The notes under the pieces: model-generated
Seen by the model: the letters and a program-made list of their open reading frames with translations, nothing else
What the model was told of the DNA's origin: nothing
Database searches by the model: none
Shown here: positions 1 through 13,037 of the stretch, piece by piece
Numbering within the stretch: the first letter of the stretch is position 1
Layout of the letters: the number at the start of each line of letters is the position of its first letter
Translations under genes and position numbers: made by a program
DNA from: Solicoccozyma terricola
Lineage: Eukaryota > Basidiomycota > Tremellomycetes > Filobasidiales > Piskurozymaceae
Direction: 5' to 3'
DNA length: 64,000 nucleotides
Assembly: GCA_001600875.1 (NCBI GenBank)
Contig: BCLD01000017.1
Location: 740,821 to 804,820, forward strand

Positions 1-59
1 TTCTCCGCCCGGGGGGGGGGGGGGGGGGGGGGGGCCAAACGCAACCCGGCCTAACTCAC

Positions 60-3000
60 TCATCTAAACTCTCAAATCCACCACCAACCCTAACCCACAC
101 TTTATCACTCTCAATCATTATCCTACAGAATCTCGTCGTACTCTTATCTTCGTAAATGAAGGTATAGGCACCTTCGATGGACTCTGTGTCGATTCGAGCA
201 GCGGAGGCGGCTTGGATGTCGAGGTTGTCCTGGCGACCACCCCGCCGGGGGGGGGGGGGGGATCGACGGATTAGAATTGACGAGCACGATCGGGGTGGGA
301 GAATCTACTCACTTTATGAACTCGAGCTGTATGTCGAATAGCAGCGTCTAATCGAGGATGAGGCTTCACAGCTTGTTTCTGCACCTTTCTCACCCGGTCG
401 ATTTCAATCGACGACGATCGAGTGTCAACCATGACACGCGAAGTCGACGACGGGCGAGATTGAATCCGTTGACGTCGTTTCATACCATGAGATGTCATAA
501 CGGTCGACCTTGAACTCGTCGTAGATGAATTTGAAATCGTAGATTCCACACGACGTAACGTCGGTTCATCAAACACATCTCGAGTAGATCCACCACTAAG
601 TAACCTCTGTCGAACACCACTCGCTGTTCTTTCAGCTCGTTTGGCTATCGTACTTTCTCGGCGTGCTCGACTGCTAGCTGTTTCTTGGTAAAGACTGCTG
701 TGAACTGATATGGAGCGAGGGTACGAGATGGTGGAAATCTGAGATGGAATAATGCCAGGACTGGGGTTCATGTGCGTATGTCCCAGCGAGGAAATAATCG
801 AGTTGGTTCGACGGGAGCGAGATAATGGCGGTTCTGTTGTGGAAGTCGGAATGGGAGATGGATGGGTGGATACCTTGATGAGCTTGGAGTGAAGTTGTGC
901 AGAGCGTTCCGCGAGATGAGAACGGACCATCGCATCGAGAGCCACAAGTTCGCAAAGGCTTGATTCGATGCGCGTGAGGGTGTGGGCTTCAGCTGCGGCT
1001 TCATTCGCCACTGGTGCCTGAACTGTGGTATACACCTCGGGACTGGATGGCGGAGTCAAAGAAGACAGTTCGGCTGCACGTTGGCCAAGAGAAACGGGAT
1101 CGTTCCAGACGACCATCGATGATGTGGCTGGCGGCGGCGATTCACGGTCGACCACAGCAGAGATCGAAGCGACCGAAGCGACCGAAGCGACCATCGGAGT
1201 GAGTGCAAATCGCCTGTCTAATTCGTCAACATCGCTATCCATTGCAGCAGGTGATTGCGAAATGCCTGAAGCACCGAAGGTCAAATCGGACGTAGCATCA
1301 TGCAGTTTCCGGCGGCCATCGAGTTGTCTCTCCAACCCCGTCGCATGCTCCTCGATTTCAACGAGGTATTGCCTTTGCTGATACACCTGCTCCACAGCTT
1401 TCAAAAGTTTGCAGATACCAGCTATCCACCCTCGAAGGTGAGAGGCATCAGTGTCCAGCTGCGACAGTCCCTCGGCGTGCGAGGACGACAACCTGGAATG
1501 TAGAGCACGTAGAGGCCCTTCCAACTCCATCTTCATTCGTTCTCTGAGATCTTCCACATCGTGATCGAATGCTGGCATTTCCGGCAGAGCATCGCATTCC
1601 TCTGACCACTTGGCGATGTTCAGCATTGCGAGAAGTGATCCTTCGAGGTTGCTAGCCTCGGTGGACATCTTGAGGATGACTTCCGTTAGCGCTTGAATGT
1701 CTTCCTGGTGGACCATTTGAGCGGACCTCCCACCGTGAACTTCTCGAGCCAATCGGAGAAGGTGTTGAACCTCGACGAGTCGATCAGATACATCGATGTG
1801 AAATCCAACGTCCCCGTCAGATGCTGCAACACTACCAGAGTGAGACCTGCTTTGAATCACGCCGCGAGTCATCCCTCGAGCGCGAAGATTTTCAAGCTCC
1901 AAACGAATTGCTGGTAGCCTTTGATTGATGTTTTCCGAATCAATCTGAATTTCGCGGAGCCGCTCTTCAATACCTGTCTCTACTATCTCCGGAGACTCCA
2001 TATCTTCCTGTATGCCCCGCAGCTGTTGTAAAGATGCTCCGAGAACCGCATCACACTCCTCCAGCTGTTTTCGAGCAGCTACGAATTTCTCAAATGACGC
2101 TAGCTCACGAGATAGCGCACCGATCGACCTCGCGAGGGAGCTCGACCCTTCATCCAGGCGGCGCAAAATATCTCGATGGCAAGCTGCCTGACCTTGGACA
2201 GACGGAGGTAACCAATCAATGAGCGCGAGGTCCCTCGGAGTGTCCACGAGGTCGATGGGTATGAATGACTGAGCTGCTACGAGGACTTGGTAGGATTTGC
2301 TGAGATTTCCGAGGCTAGATTCGAGATCGGATGATGGTAGATTTCTTGACTGGGAGAGTGCATCCAAGTCATCCCATAACGTGATGATGACCTGTTGTGC
2401 ATGTCGAATACTTGTAAAACGGTTTTCCGCATCCTGCCACCCTTGTAATGCCGTTGAACACCACTTGCAAACCTGTCCCAACTCTCGTAGGCGTTTCTCG
2501 AGAGGTTCCAAAATCCTGTGGACGATGGGCGGCGCTCCTTGATTTGCAAAAGTGACTCGGCTAGTTGAAGGGGCTGTCTGGTATCCGATCATTTCCCTTG
2601 GCAAAACGACATCAACACCTCGAGCAGCAGCGCCAAGCACTGTGCGTGTGATGTCGCTCAAGACATCTTGAAGCAGACTCAAGTCATTCTCAGCGAGTTG
2701 GCGTGATCGCGAGCGTATTTCCGCGATGACTTGGTTGTTGATTGACTCTCCTACGTCGCTTCGATGAGATAGTTCCGGTGCAGCGCGAGACATCTTTTTC
2801 GACGTTCCTACGAGTTTCGGGGCTGAACACCGCTCAATCACAGCATTGACACTCTCCATCATCTTTTCAATCTCCCGCATGATACGTTGTCTGACCGTTG
2901 ACATTTCCAAACGCTTTTCCGCTAATTCTGGAATCGTCGCCCATAAAACACTCTCACGACGGAGAATCTCACGGGCGTAGGTGAGATCAGAAGTGAGAGC

Positions 3001-3980
3001 GAGGATCGCAAGGTTGATGGCGTAGATTTGAGGAGTCGAAGAAGAACCCAGAGATGATTCACGAATGGCTGGGGTGATTGGAATAGGTAAGGTTTGGGTT
3101 TTTCTTTTATTTTATTATCCCCTCTCCGTCTGCCACTCACATTGTGATCTCGCAATCAATGGCTTGTAAACGTCTTTCTCAAACACCTGCAACCAAACGA
3201 GGTATCTAGCCGCTTTCTGTGCTGGTGGAATCCAGGGTCCAACGATTGTTGCGTAATCGATGATGTTGGGGTCCGTGGCGAGGTCCACGAAGACGAGGGT
3301 AGGAGGTAATGATTGTAGGTACTGGGAAGATGAAAGAAACAACCCCCGACGTCTCGAGTCCGGGCCTTGATCTCCAAAACACATGTACTACCACTTACGA
3401 ATATCCCCTGTTCGATGAACCTCAACGCCTTTAAACCATCGTTCGCAAGTCTCTCCTCGACTTTCAAACCCAAGTGCAAACCCACCACCTCTCTCTCCTT
3501 TCCGTTACCCACATCCTTACCCATCCCCATCCCCATACCCAAATCGTAAAACTCATCACCCATCGCTTCATAATCCGGATGCAAGCGTCTCACAGACTCC
3601 GCCTTGACGACGTTGGATACCCGATGAATCCGGTGAATCTTGGAAGGTGTTGAATCATTCCCTAATAAAAGAGTTTGTCGACCGAGTTCAACATCATCCG
3701 GTGAATCAACGAGGATGAGACGTGATCGGACTCTCCGAGCTGTAGGTGTTGTTTTAAGTCGAAGTCGATTAGGAGTGGTTGGTATGCTTGATCGAGGAGT
3801 GGAAGGTGATGATGATGGTGGTGGTGGTGGCTTAGGACGGTAGATGATTGATGATTGGAATGTATGCGGGATTGTTTGCGAGTCGGACTTGGAGTTGTGG
3901 GTATTGAAAATGTGTGTGCGGAATCGGCGTAGGTGGATGAAGTAGGAGGGATGATGTTGTCCATTCTCGATGATATACAC
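60..3980 (-). CDS. GAS2/GAR-domain cytoskeletal linker protein, partial (3' end off window)
   Basis: Exons on the minus strand: about 3980-3399, 3321-3141, 3068-313, 229-60, then a further donor (GTGAGT) at 59, so the last exon lies outside the window. The long middle exon encodes a helical, spectrin-like protein with a Ser/Arg-rich basic tail. The last visible exon reads ...RIMIESDKVWVRVGGGFESLDE, the hallmark end of a GAS2 (GAR) domain, which in known proteins binds microtubules. A role as a microtubule-associated or actin-microtubule linker is inferred from that domain. Exon phases agree at all three internal joins. The 5' end is unresolved: the only nearby ATG (3964) is in a different frame from the first exon, which stays open upstream to a stop near 3985. 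A missed short 5' exon or a one-base assembly error would explain it. Introns 230-312 and 59-leftwards contain C tracts in the sense direction. Confidence 0.75.
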
Positions 3981-4077
3981 TCGTTAGATGTCGTGTGCGT
4001 GTGGTCGCTCGTGAATAGTAAGCGGCTTCGGGGTCCTGCTACCAGCTACCAGGCCTGCGTGCGTTAAGAGTCGATCG

Positions 4078-4464
4078 TCAGTGGTGTTCTTCGTAGAAAC
4101 GAGACGGAGCAAGGTTCAGTGTGTATGGGTGTACAGATCCCATTTGCGAGATGATGTTGTAGTTGTGATGATATCGGATATGCAACCCGTCAGCTGGCTG
4201 ACTTCGAAGTGGAAAGGAGTCGCCTGATCGCCATTGTTGTGGTGTGGCTATGCTCATCATCGACCAGTGAGGAAGAGGTTCGATGTACATGGGATCACCA
4301 GCGACCTCTGCAGACGGTGCTTGGGACTACGATCACCCCCGTGCACCTGGATGGGATGACCTGCAGTGCTCGAGGATACCCATATCACCCATCCCCCAAC
4401 ATATACCATATGGCTGCTGCTCGACGGAATGAGGGTTCGACCACGTGGCCAAGCTCGACAACAT
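4078..4464 (-). CDS. possible small two-exon hypothetical protein (115 aa)
   Basis: An ATG at 4464 opens a reading frame to 4347. A 39-nt GTGCAC...CTGCAG intron (4308-4346) joins it in phase to 4307-4078, which ends in a stop. The product has no family I recognise. It has several Trp, His and Met residues and no obvious signal peptide or TM segment. The joined frame looks protein-like (about 116 codons, phases agree), but the donor is weak and the intron is at the short end. It lies between the 5' side of the GAS2 gene and the 3' side of eS24. The rest of 4465-5032 is A-rich and shows nothing else I can assign. Confidence 0.3.
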
Positions 4465-5032
4465 TCCGCAGGGAGAGGCAACGGAGGGACAACATACAGA
4501 CCAAGTGCGGGCACGGCATGCACCGTCAACTCGTGAGACACCCCCTTTTTCATTGCATCATTCGTCCTCATCGGGGAAGAAAACAAAATTCTACAAAAGT
4601 GAAATGGAAAAACATAGCAGAAGAGAGACAGCCGCCCAAACCAAAAAAAAAAACCACCTCTCAGATCCGTCCCCATCCGATAAGCATTTTTGATATGTTG
4701 TTTTTTTTTTAAAAGAAATGGTCGAATTCCCCGTCCGTTGATTCCCACCCTGATGATAGAAGTTGTGTATTTTCCCCGAATCCGTCCGTATGTACGATGA
4801 GAAAAAAGGGGTGAAAAAAAAAGAGAGAAATCATCCAAGAAAATATAAGAAACCGAATTTTCCCTTCCGTCCATCCCGAAACCCATTTCGGAAATATAAA
4901 ACCACCCCAACACCCAACAGAAAAGTCCCCAGTTTTTGCGAAAAAGGCAAAGAGTAAAGGTTCCCGGTTGAAATTGAAAAAATCGTATATCCCCCAGAGT
5001 AAGGTTTTGGGAGGAATAAAGCGAGTTCGAGT

Positions 5033-5647
5033 TTACTTCTTCTTGGCTGGGTCTCCTGCCTTCTTCTTGGCGGTACCCCGGACCTAAGAACGATGTAATG
5101 ATATGTGAATCAGTATAAAAGAAAAAAAAACAAGGCCAGATGGTGGAGAAGAAACGTGGACATACCTTCTTCTGCCTGTTCTTCCTCTCCTTTCGGTTCT
5201 TGCGGTTGGCCTTCTCGACCTTGGTAGCGAGACCGGACTGTGGAAAGGGGAGAGGAGAGTGGGTGGGTGATTAGCCATTGTTGGATGAAAAGGGTGGAAA
5301 CCATGACGAGTTGTCGGTGGGAAAAAGAAAAAAAAAGAAAGAAAAAGAAACCCCCTCCCACTCACCCTCACCAGCCTGTGCCTCGGCTCAAACCTCTTCT
5401 GACTAGCTTCATCATCGTAAATCAATCCGAAACCAGTCGACCTGCCACCACCAAACTTGGTCCTGAACCCAAACACCGAGACCCTCTCCTTCTCAGTCTT
5501 GTACATCTTCGCCAAGTTTTCACAGATCTCCGATCGAGAAACGGTGGATCGAGTAGGGTGGAGGACATCGAGGACGAATTGTTTACGGTTGAGAAGACGG
5601 TTCGAGATGAATTTACGCGCTCGGAGCGTGATTGGGCCTTCTGGGTC
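5033..5647 (-). CDS. RPS24: 40S ribosomal protein eS24
   Basis: Three clear coding exons on the minus strand: 5647-5366, 5237-5166, 5083-5033. Together they encode about 135 residues beginning just inside the mature N-terminus ([13 protein letters not shown]...). They contain the eS24 core, with [34 protein letters not shown] and [10 protein letters not shown], and the Lys-rich tail ending ...[15 protein letters not shown]. Length and order match the family, a small-subunit protein of the ribosome body. The start codon must lie in a tiny 5' exon upstream of 5647. An ATG near 5842 (minus strand) followed directly by GTCATC is in the right phase, but the donor is poor, so I leave the start open. 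The acceptor before 5647 is a clean CCACCACAG. Confidence 0.95.
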
Positions 5648-5915
5648 CTGTGGTGGGGAAAGAGTAAATGAGAGGTCAGTCAAGTATTCCTTTGGTTGGT
5701 TTAGGGAGATATGTGAAGATGAAAACGAAGGGGACGTGGGTTCAACACATTTTTTGCGCAATGCAACTGACGTATTGTCTGTCAACGTTGTGGAACGGCA
5801 GCGACGAGGATCGATGTAATGAACAACGATGATGACCATCTGCGTGCGATCGGACGTCGGCCTTTCCAATACCGGCACCGCCGCTTCACCAAAACACCCT
5901 CATTCACAAGTCGTT

Positions 5916-6315
5916 ATGACTTCTGCCACCACCCCACTTGAGGTCAAACGACAAATCAAACGGGTAGAACAACGTCCGGAGGGAGCGTTTCCCGATCGGC
6001 TGACCTGTTTTGATGAGATCCTCAAGTCCGATCATCTATCCGCCCTTTATTCCTTATCGCCTGTCCTTGTCCGTCATCCTATCATCGATTTCCACTCGAC
6101 TTGGTCGCATTCCCCATCCCATCCATCCCAGTGTTGAACCCTCTATCCCCATACGCCTCACATCCCTGGATGCTATCCTCCTTGCCAACCTGTACCGAGA
6201 ACACGCACCATGATGGGCAGAAGACGATTTGTTGAATGACCTTGAAGCGTTGAGGAACGATTGGGTGGAAGCGAGCGAGAGGAGGGACGAGGGGGGGGGG
6301 GATGGAATGGGATGA
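5916..6315 (+). pseudogene. disrupted ORF, function unknown
   Basis: From an ATG at 5916 an open frame runs 74 codons and stops near 6137. From about 6135 a second frame carries a coherent segment (IPIRLTSLDAILLANLYREHAP), then an in-frame TGA, then WAEDDLLNDLEALRNDW and a charged tail ending at a G11 run (6291-6301). No splice pair joins the pieces convincingly. Either this is a decayed gene, or an assembly indel and a base error interrupt a real one. I do not recognise the family. Neighbours are eS24 (minus, upstream) and a membrane-protein gene (minus, downstream), so transcription would converge with the latter. Confidence 0.3.
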
Positions 6316-6529
6316 TGGCACAACGAAGAAGCGCGAGGGGGGTTAAGCGCGGGCGAGAGGGGCGGGGCGGGGAGGGAGCATCGTTTCAAGCGCACCGATG
6401 AGGTAATCATCCCATCTCGACCGACACCGCCGAAGCTTACGCGTGATTAAGAAATACCATTATACAATCCGCCACCCCGCCATCCCGCCACCAATTACCA
6501 ACTAATACACGTGTATTCCCCCCCCCCGC

Positions 6530-8303
<1,774 letters not shown>

Positions 8304-8569
8304 GTTGCACGTAGGGGTTGGGTTGGGAGTCGCTGTGTAGTTGATGTTGCCTCGGTTTGATTAACCTGGGTGTGGTCCCGCTCTCCTCCCGTCTCCCGCG
8401 GTGTGCAATGGTTACGTTACCGGCGGGGCCCTGTTTCAAATGCTTTCAAAGGCAATGACGTCGGCGGTGACGAGCACAGCAATCGAGGTGGCAGCGACGT
8501 ATGTAGAGGACACCATCAGACGTCCGGGTAGCTCTCAGCAGCCGACCTTGCTCTCTCCAATCGACAATC

Positions 8570-9970
8570 ATGGACGTCAAGCAGTCTACTGAGCTACAAG
8601 GTGAGTGGATGCGAGACTCGTGTCGCAACGAGTTATCTGAACTGAACTGCCTTCCGGTGCAGCTCCCTCCGCTCAGACCATTATCACAGCTCCAAACACT
8701 ACCGTACCCCCGGTCCCCACCACACCCCAGCAATCCATCCTCCTTCCACCACCACGCCCACACCGCTCCACACCTGACCGCTTCTCAGACGATGATCCCG
8801 CAAACCCAATCTCATACATCCGCTCTCCACACATCTTGACAGCGTACCTCGTTCCATTCCCCAGACCGAAATTACACAACGTCGAACCATCCACGATACC
8901 TCCAAGATTCCTCATCTACACACCACCACCACCACCCCTCCGTGCTCCACCTGAAGGTGCAGAAAAGGACGAGTCAAAGTTCACCAAGGTGCAGAGGAAA
9001 TGGCAGGAGGAAGTCAAGGTGGCGAAAGAGTCAAGAGGCAAGGTGAAGACTGCGTCATGGAAGGGAGTGAAATCGAAAGCAACGAGGGGGATAGATTGGG
9101 CGATTGGGAAGACCACGTCACATGATTTAGATTTCTTAGGGAGGGTGGCGAAGGCTGGTAGTGGCGGGGAGAAGAAGAAGGTGAAGAGTATTCCGGCAGT
9201 GGAGAAGGACAAGGAAGCGGAGTCTGCTACGACTTCGGATGATGAGGCACAGGGAGGTTGGCATGACAAGTCTGTTTCCAATGAGGACGATAAAGCCACC
9301 GTCGGACTCGAAGAGATGGTTCTCATCTACCCTCCATCGATGGGCAACGACACTGAAGCGATCAAAGCAGAGTTTGTGAATACGATGATGAGGACAAAGA
9401 GTAAGGCGGAGAAGGATGCGGTAATTGGAACGGCGTTGTTACCTGTGGCGGCGGCGGTGGATATCGCTATAACCTTGGTTTGGCCGTGAGTGTGTGTTTC
9501 TCTGATGGGGTTTGGGACTCCAGGCTGACCAACCTGCACTTTTCAGCTTCGGTGGCCTCCTCGAGATCGACGGCGTATGGACTTACGCCTCTGTCATGGG
9601 CGCAAAAACCGCACGCTCCGTGACGAAACGACTTCACTCCACGGATTCCAACTCATCGACTCCACAACTCAAACTCACATTCCGACCTTCAACTCGAAAC
9701 GACGTACTGGCTGCGTATCTCGCACAAAAATGCGTGGAAACCGATCGTGCGATGTTTGACAGGTATGGTGGATCTGTTCCCACACCGTCGGATGTACTAC
9801 GGGCCATCGGATGGGAGCCGGATCGAGAGGAGCGGAATTGGGAGGATGAGATGTGGCAGACCGAACAGGTCAAGGATGATTTGGAAAGGGTGATGAAGAA
9901 GGGTGCAAAGTATTGGAGAAAGTGGTGCAAGGCGTTCGAGAAGAATCCGAAAAAGGCCTTCCACAAGTGA
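8570..9970 (+). CDS. conserved fungal protein of unknown function (425 aa)
   Basis: Exons 8570-8600, 8663-9485, 9547-9970, all in phase (426 codons). The N-terminal 60 residues are Pro/Thr-rich and disordered. Then comes an ordered start (SYIRSPHILTAYLVPFPRPK), a Lys-rich charged middle (about 110-210), and a conserved-looking block with GLEEMVLIYPPSMG, a hydrophobic stretch (TALLPVAAAVDIAITLVWPF, about 285-305) and GGLLEIDGVWTYASVMGAK. The C-terminus is helical and charged (YWRKWCKAFEKNPKKAF). The hydrophobic stretch could be a membrane-inserted segment. I do not recognise a named family and propose no function. The gene converges with the Zn2Cys6 gene ending at 10096, leaving 125 bp between stops. 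Confidence 0.75.
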
Positions 9971-10095
9971 TGAGGATTAGATCAGGTCCGTTGATAGAGG
10001 ATTCCATGACCAAGCTCCCGTGTACGATGTGTACTGTATATACCAACCGACTTGTATTCTTGTATCGTCCCATCTACACCACTGACCCGCTCCAT

Positions 10096-12683
10096 TTACA
10101 TGAAGAAATTGACAGGCCTGTCCATCTCCTCGGCCAAATCGTACCAATCTTGAGGAAGACCCGTATCATCCATCCGCTGCCAGAGGGTTTTAAGGAGGTC
10201 TATCGTGTCTCGGTTGACGCGCCTGCCGTCAAAGGTACATCAGTCCCTCCACCCAACACCTCCAAAAGGCCTGCCCCACTCACTCCAGCCCAAATGCCTG
10301 CACCTCACGCAAGCAATACTGACGATCTTCGGGCTCAACAGCGATTGACGCTGCCAAAAACCACGGCATGAACATGTCCCAGCATGAGACGTCCTCTGAA
10401 AGACGGGGTAATGTTTTTGCCAAGGTGAGGATCTCCTTGAGAGCACGGCGGATGACAGGGTGGAGGCAGCCTTTCCGACCTGCCCCTTGATACAGGTGGA
10501 TTAGGATGCACTGTGGGGTCTGTGGGGTTGAGCGTCGGGGGGTTGCATTCCGTGTTTGGTCTTGTACTCACCTGGCGCCAGATTTCGTGGATGGAGAACA
10601 TTCGCACTCTGTCGGGGGTGGACGGGAAGTGAGGATGGGGGGTCTAGGAGGCAATCGAGTTACAAACGCACCTTGCCAAGCTTGTCATCCTTGGTGGGAT
10701 ACTGGCTTCACAATTCTTACCAACGGTAACGGGAAGAGTCAAATTTCCATTTGAAGGCCATTGGAATCCCCTCAGGCTCACCAAAACACCAGCCTCAACT
10801 TCCATAAACCTCCTCCGGATGACCTCGGGATCCATCAACGTCCCATCTGCGATATCAGCTGCTAGATTCGTTGACTTTTGTATATGAATCAAGAGAGAGA
10901 GTGGTAGTGTGCCAACGGGTTCATCCTCCAACCACCGGGGACTCAAGATAGCAGGATCGACCGTTTCAATAGGGTAGGATGTTCTTGCACCACGGACTGT
11001 TGCGGCGTCGAGTATGTTGGCCCATGCGATGGTAGCGAGGAGAAGAGATCGGAAGTTTGGTTGTGGGTATGCTGCGTTCGCCGCTAGTGCGCTGGATGCA
11101 CGCTCGATCTTGAATGGTCAAGCGGTTCTCGGTGAGTTGGTGGCAATGCCATGGAAGACCCAGAAAGCTCACAGTATCGTGATTATCGGTCCAAAAGACC
11201 CTTGCTTCCTTTGATCCTGAACTTGCCAGCTGCGAGCGAGTGTGTCGTAAGTAAAAAAGTCCATCCATCCACGCCATCCTGAATCAGACGCGGGGCAATC
11301 ACTCACCAATGTCCATCTAACATTGAACAGCGTACACAACTGCTGCTCTGGTGTTGGATTTGCTCCTGGTCTAAACGACTCATCCTTTGCTACTTGTGTC
11401 CAGAAACTTGGCGAATAGAATTGAGGATTCACACCTTCATGCATTTCGCCAACTTCTGACACGGATTCACCTTCCTCTTCAACCGTCGTCGTTCCACGTT
11501 GCGTGGACGACATCGCTGTTTTCTTTTCTGATTTCAATTCGTTTATCGCTAGTAATGACCAACTATCTCGATTCAGGGTTTTATGATCGAATGATGACAT
11601 TTCATGAGTAGCAGCTGCGGATTTCATCTCTCGGATATAATGTGCGATCTCGCGATATGCGAGACAAACGGCGACCATGGATGCGCGACATGCGAGAGAG
11701 GATCGAGAGGTGTCTACGATTGCTTTGATGGCTGATGCAATGGGAGTGGAGCTGGTGAATGACAGTGTTACATGCCAGAATTGTTCGTCTACCGCCGNGG
11801 GGGGGGGGGGGGATGGAAGTGTGCAGGTGAATGATTTGCCAAACAACTGAGAGGGTCGCAACCCCCCTGTGAAAGACTCACATATTTTACTATATTTGCC
11901 TAATAGATTCTCCAGTGCATCGGAAGCGAGTAGACTTCGATAGTTTCCGTGTTGTCTTTGATCTCCACTAAACGCTGCACCATCTTCACCATCTACGATC
12001 CGTCGTTTTGATCTCCCATCCCCGACTTGCTCTTGAACGCTTCTCGTACTACTTGTAGGTATTCCCATCGTCGAAGATACCATCTCCTCCAATGCGGTTC
12101 CATAACCATTATCATCGTATGACATGCCATCCATGGCGTTGACGTCTGCGAGCATCAAGAATTCTTGCAAGAACGATTCGACCATGTCATCGTTGGTAGA
12201 TGTAGGCCAAGGCATGCATGTCATGGGAAACGCAGTGTTGAAGCTATTTGCAGCTGCTGATTTATCGGATTGATCTGGCCATAGCGGGGTCATCATAAGA
12301 GGATTGTTCGGGAGACCAGTAGAGGTGACTGTGGGTAAATGTTGAGGGAGAGAAGGAGTGGTCATGATATGTCGAGAAGGAGCGATCGATTGTCCTTCCA
12401 CCGGATACGGGTAATGTCCATGTCCCCCACCCATCGTCAAATGTTCCCTCGTCATAGATCTCGGTGCCATTCGCTGAACGAGTGGAGTCGAACTCATCCC
12501 ACCACTACTGCTACCGGACACACCACCCCTCTCACATGCCAACTTGTTCCTCACGCAATTATCGCATGACACTGTGCCGTCGGATCGAGGTGTGAATGAC
12601 TCGTCGCATCGTTTCCGACGACGTTTACAGGGCAAGCAGCCATTCCTGGAGCGTTTCTCCACGGCACGGGTGGTTGCGAGCAT
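10096..12683 (-). CDS. Zn2Cys6 binuclear-cluster transcription factor (about 707 aa)
   Basis: Exons: 12683-11882, 11788-11307, 11229-11173, 11108-10782, 10701-10672, 10643-10572, 10510-10284, 10222-10096. The N-terminus carries the Gal4-type cluster (GCLPCKRRRKRCDES..., then SCDNCVRNKLAC; spacing C-x2-C-x6-C ... C-x2-C-x6-C). The middle is low-complexity. The C-terminal half resembles fungal-specific TF regulatory domains (EQFWHVTLSF, RMFSIHEIWRQ, CILIHLYQGAG, FLAASIAVEPEDRQYCLRE, LLKTLWQRMDDTG). I start at 12683 because the cluster then lies near the N-terminus; the frame is open to an ATG at 12950. The join 10672/10643 needs a 28-nt intron, a GC donor or an indel correction. Intron 11789-11881 holds a C15 tract and one N. 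The aldo-keto reductase is divergently transcribed and could be a target; that is inference. Confidence 0.85.
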
Positions 12684-13037
12684 TGGTTGGAGGTAGTACC
12701 CATGTGTGGGTTGGTGGTGGTCGACGCGGAAGGGAAGGGGACTGTGCGGTAGATGAAACGCAACAGCAGCGGGCGGGCGCGTGCCCACGCGATGATTACC
12801 TAATTCGCCACAGTGCCCCGAGCATCCGTGACACCGCGGAATCCGGACTGGAGATTGCCGGGTCCGAGGTGGAGGTGGAGGTAGATGAAACAGTGGGCAA
12901 GATGGTGGAGGGAGATGTCGTACATGGCCAGCCCGGTGAAGCCATCTCATCTCTCTACATCAACAACCAAACAACAAGCAGAGACTACCTTCCCCTCTGC
13001 CCCACACAAAACAACCACAGCCTTTAAATTGCCAATC
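12684..13037. promoter_or_regulatory. shared divergent promoter region (TF / aldo-keto reductase)
   Basis: A 354-bp interval lies between the start codons of the minus-strand Zn2Cys6 factor and the plus-strand aldo-keto reductase. It must hold both promoters and 5' leaders. I cannot point to a specific operator. CGG-type half sites are frequent but not organised into an obvious inverted pair. Confidence 0.5.

Noticed and set aside
4257..4913. 218-codon minus frame upstream of eS24
   Set aside because: It is A/T-rich, matches no family and runs through the 3' region of eS24; only the small two-exon model is retained, at low confidence.
11221..11306. A 28-nt intron at 11279-11306 in the transcription factor
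   Set aside because: It leads to an early stop; the 77-nt alternative to the CTCGCAG acceptor keeps the frame.
11169..12950. Uninterrupted 593-codon frame over the transcription factor, including the C tract
   Set aside because: It reads through an intron (11789-11881); splicing gives YEQFWHVTL in phase and the same frame ends in a nonsense tail without the 3' exons.
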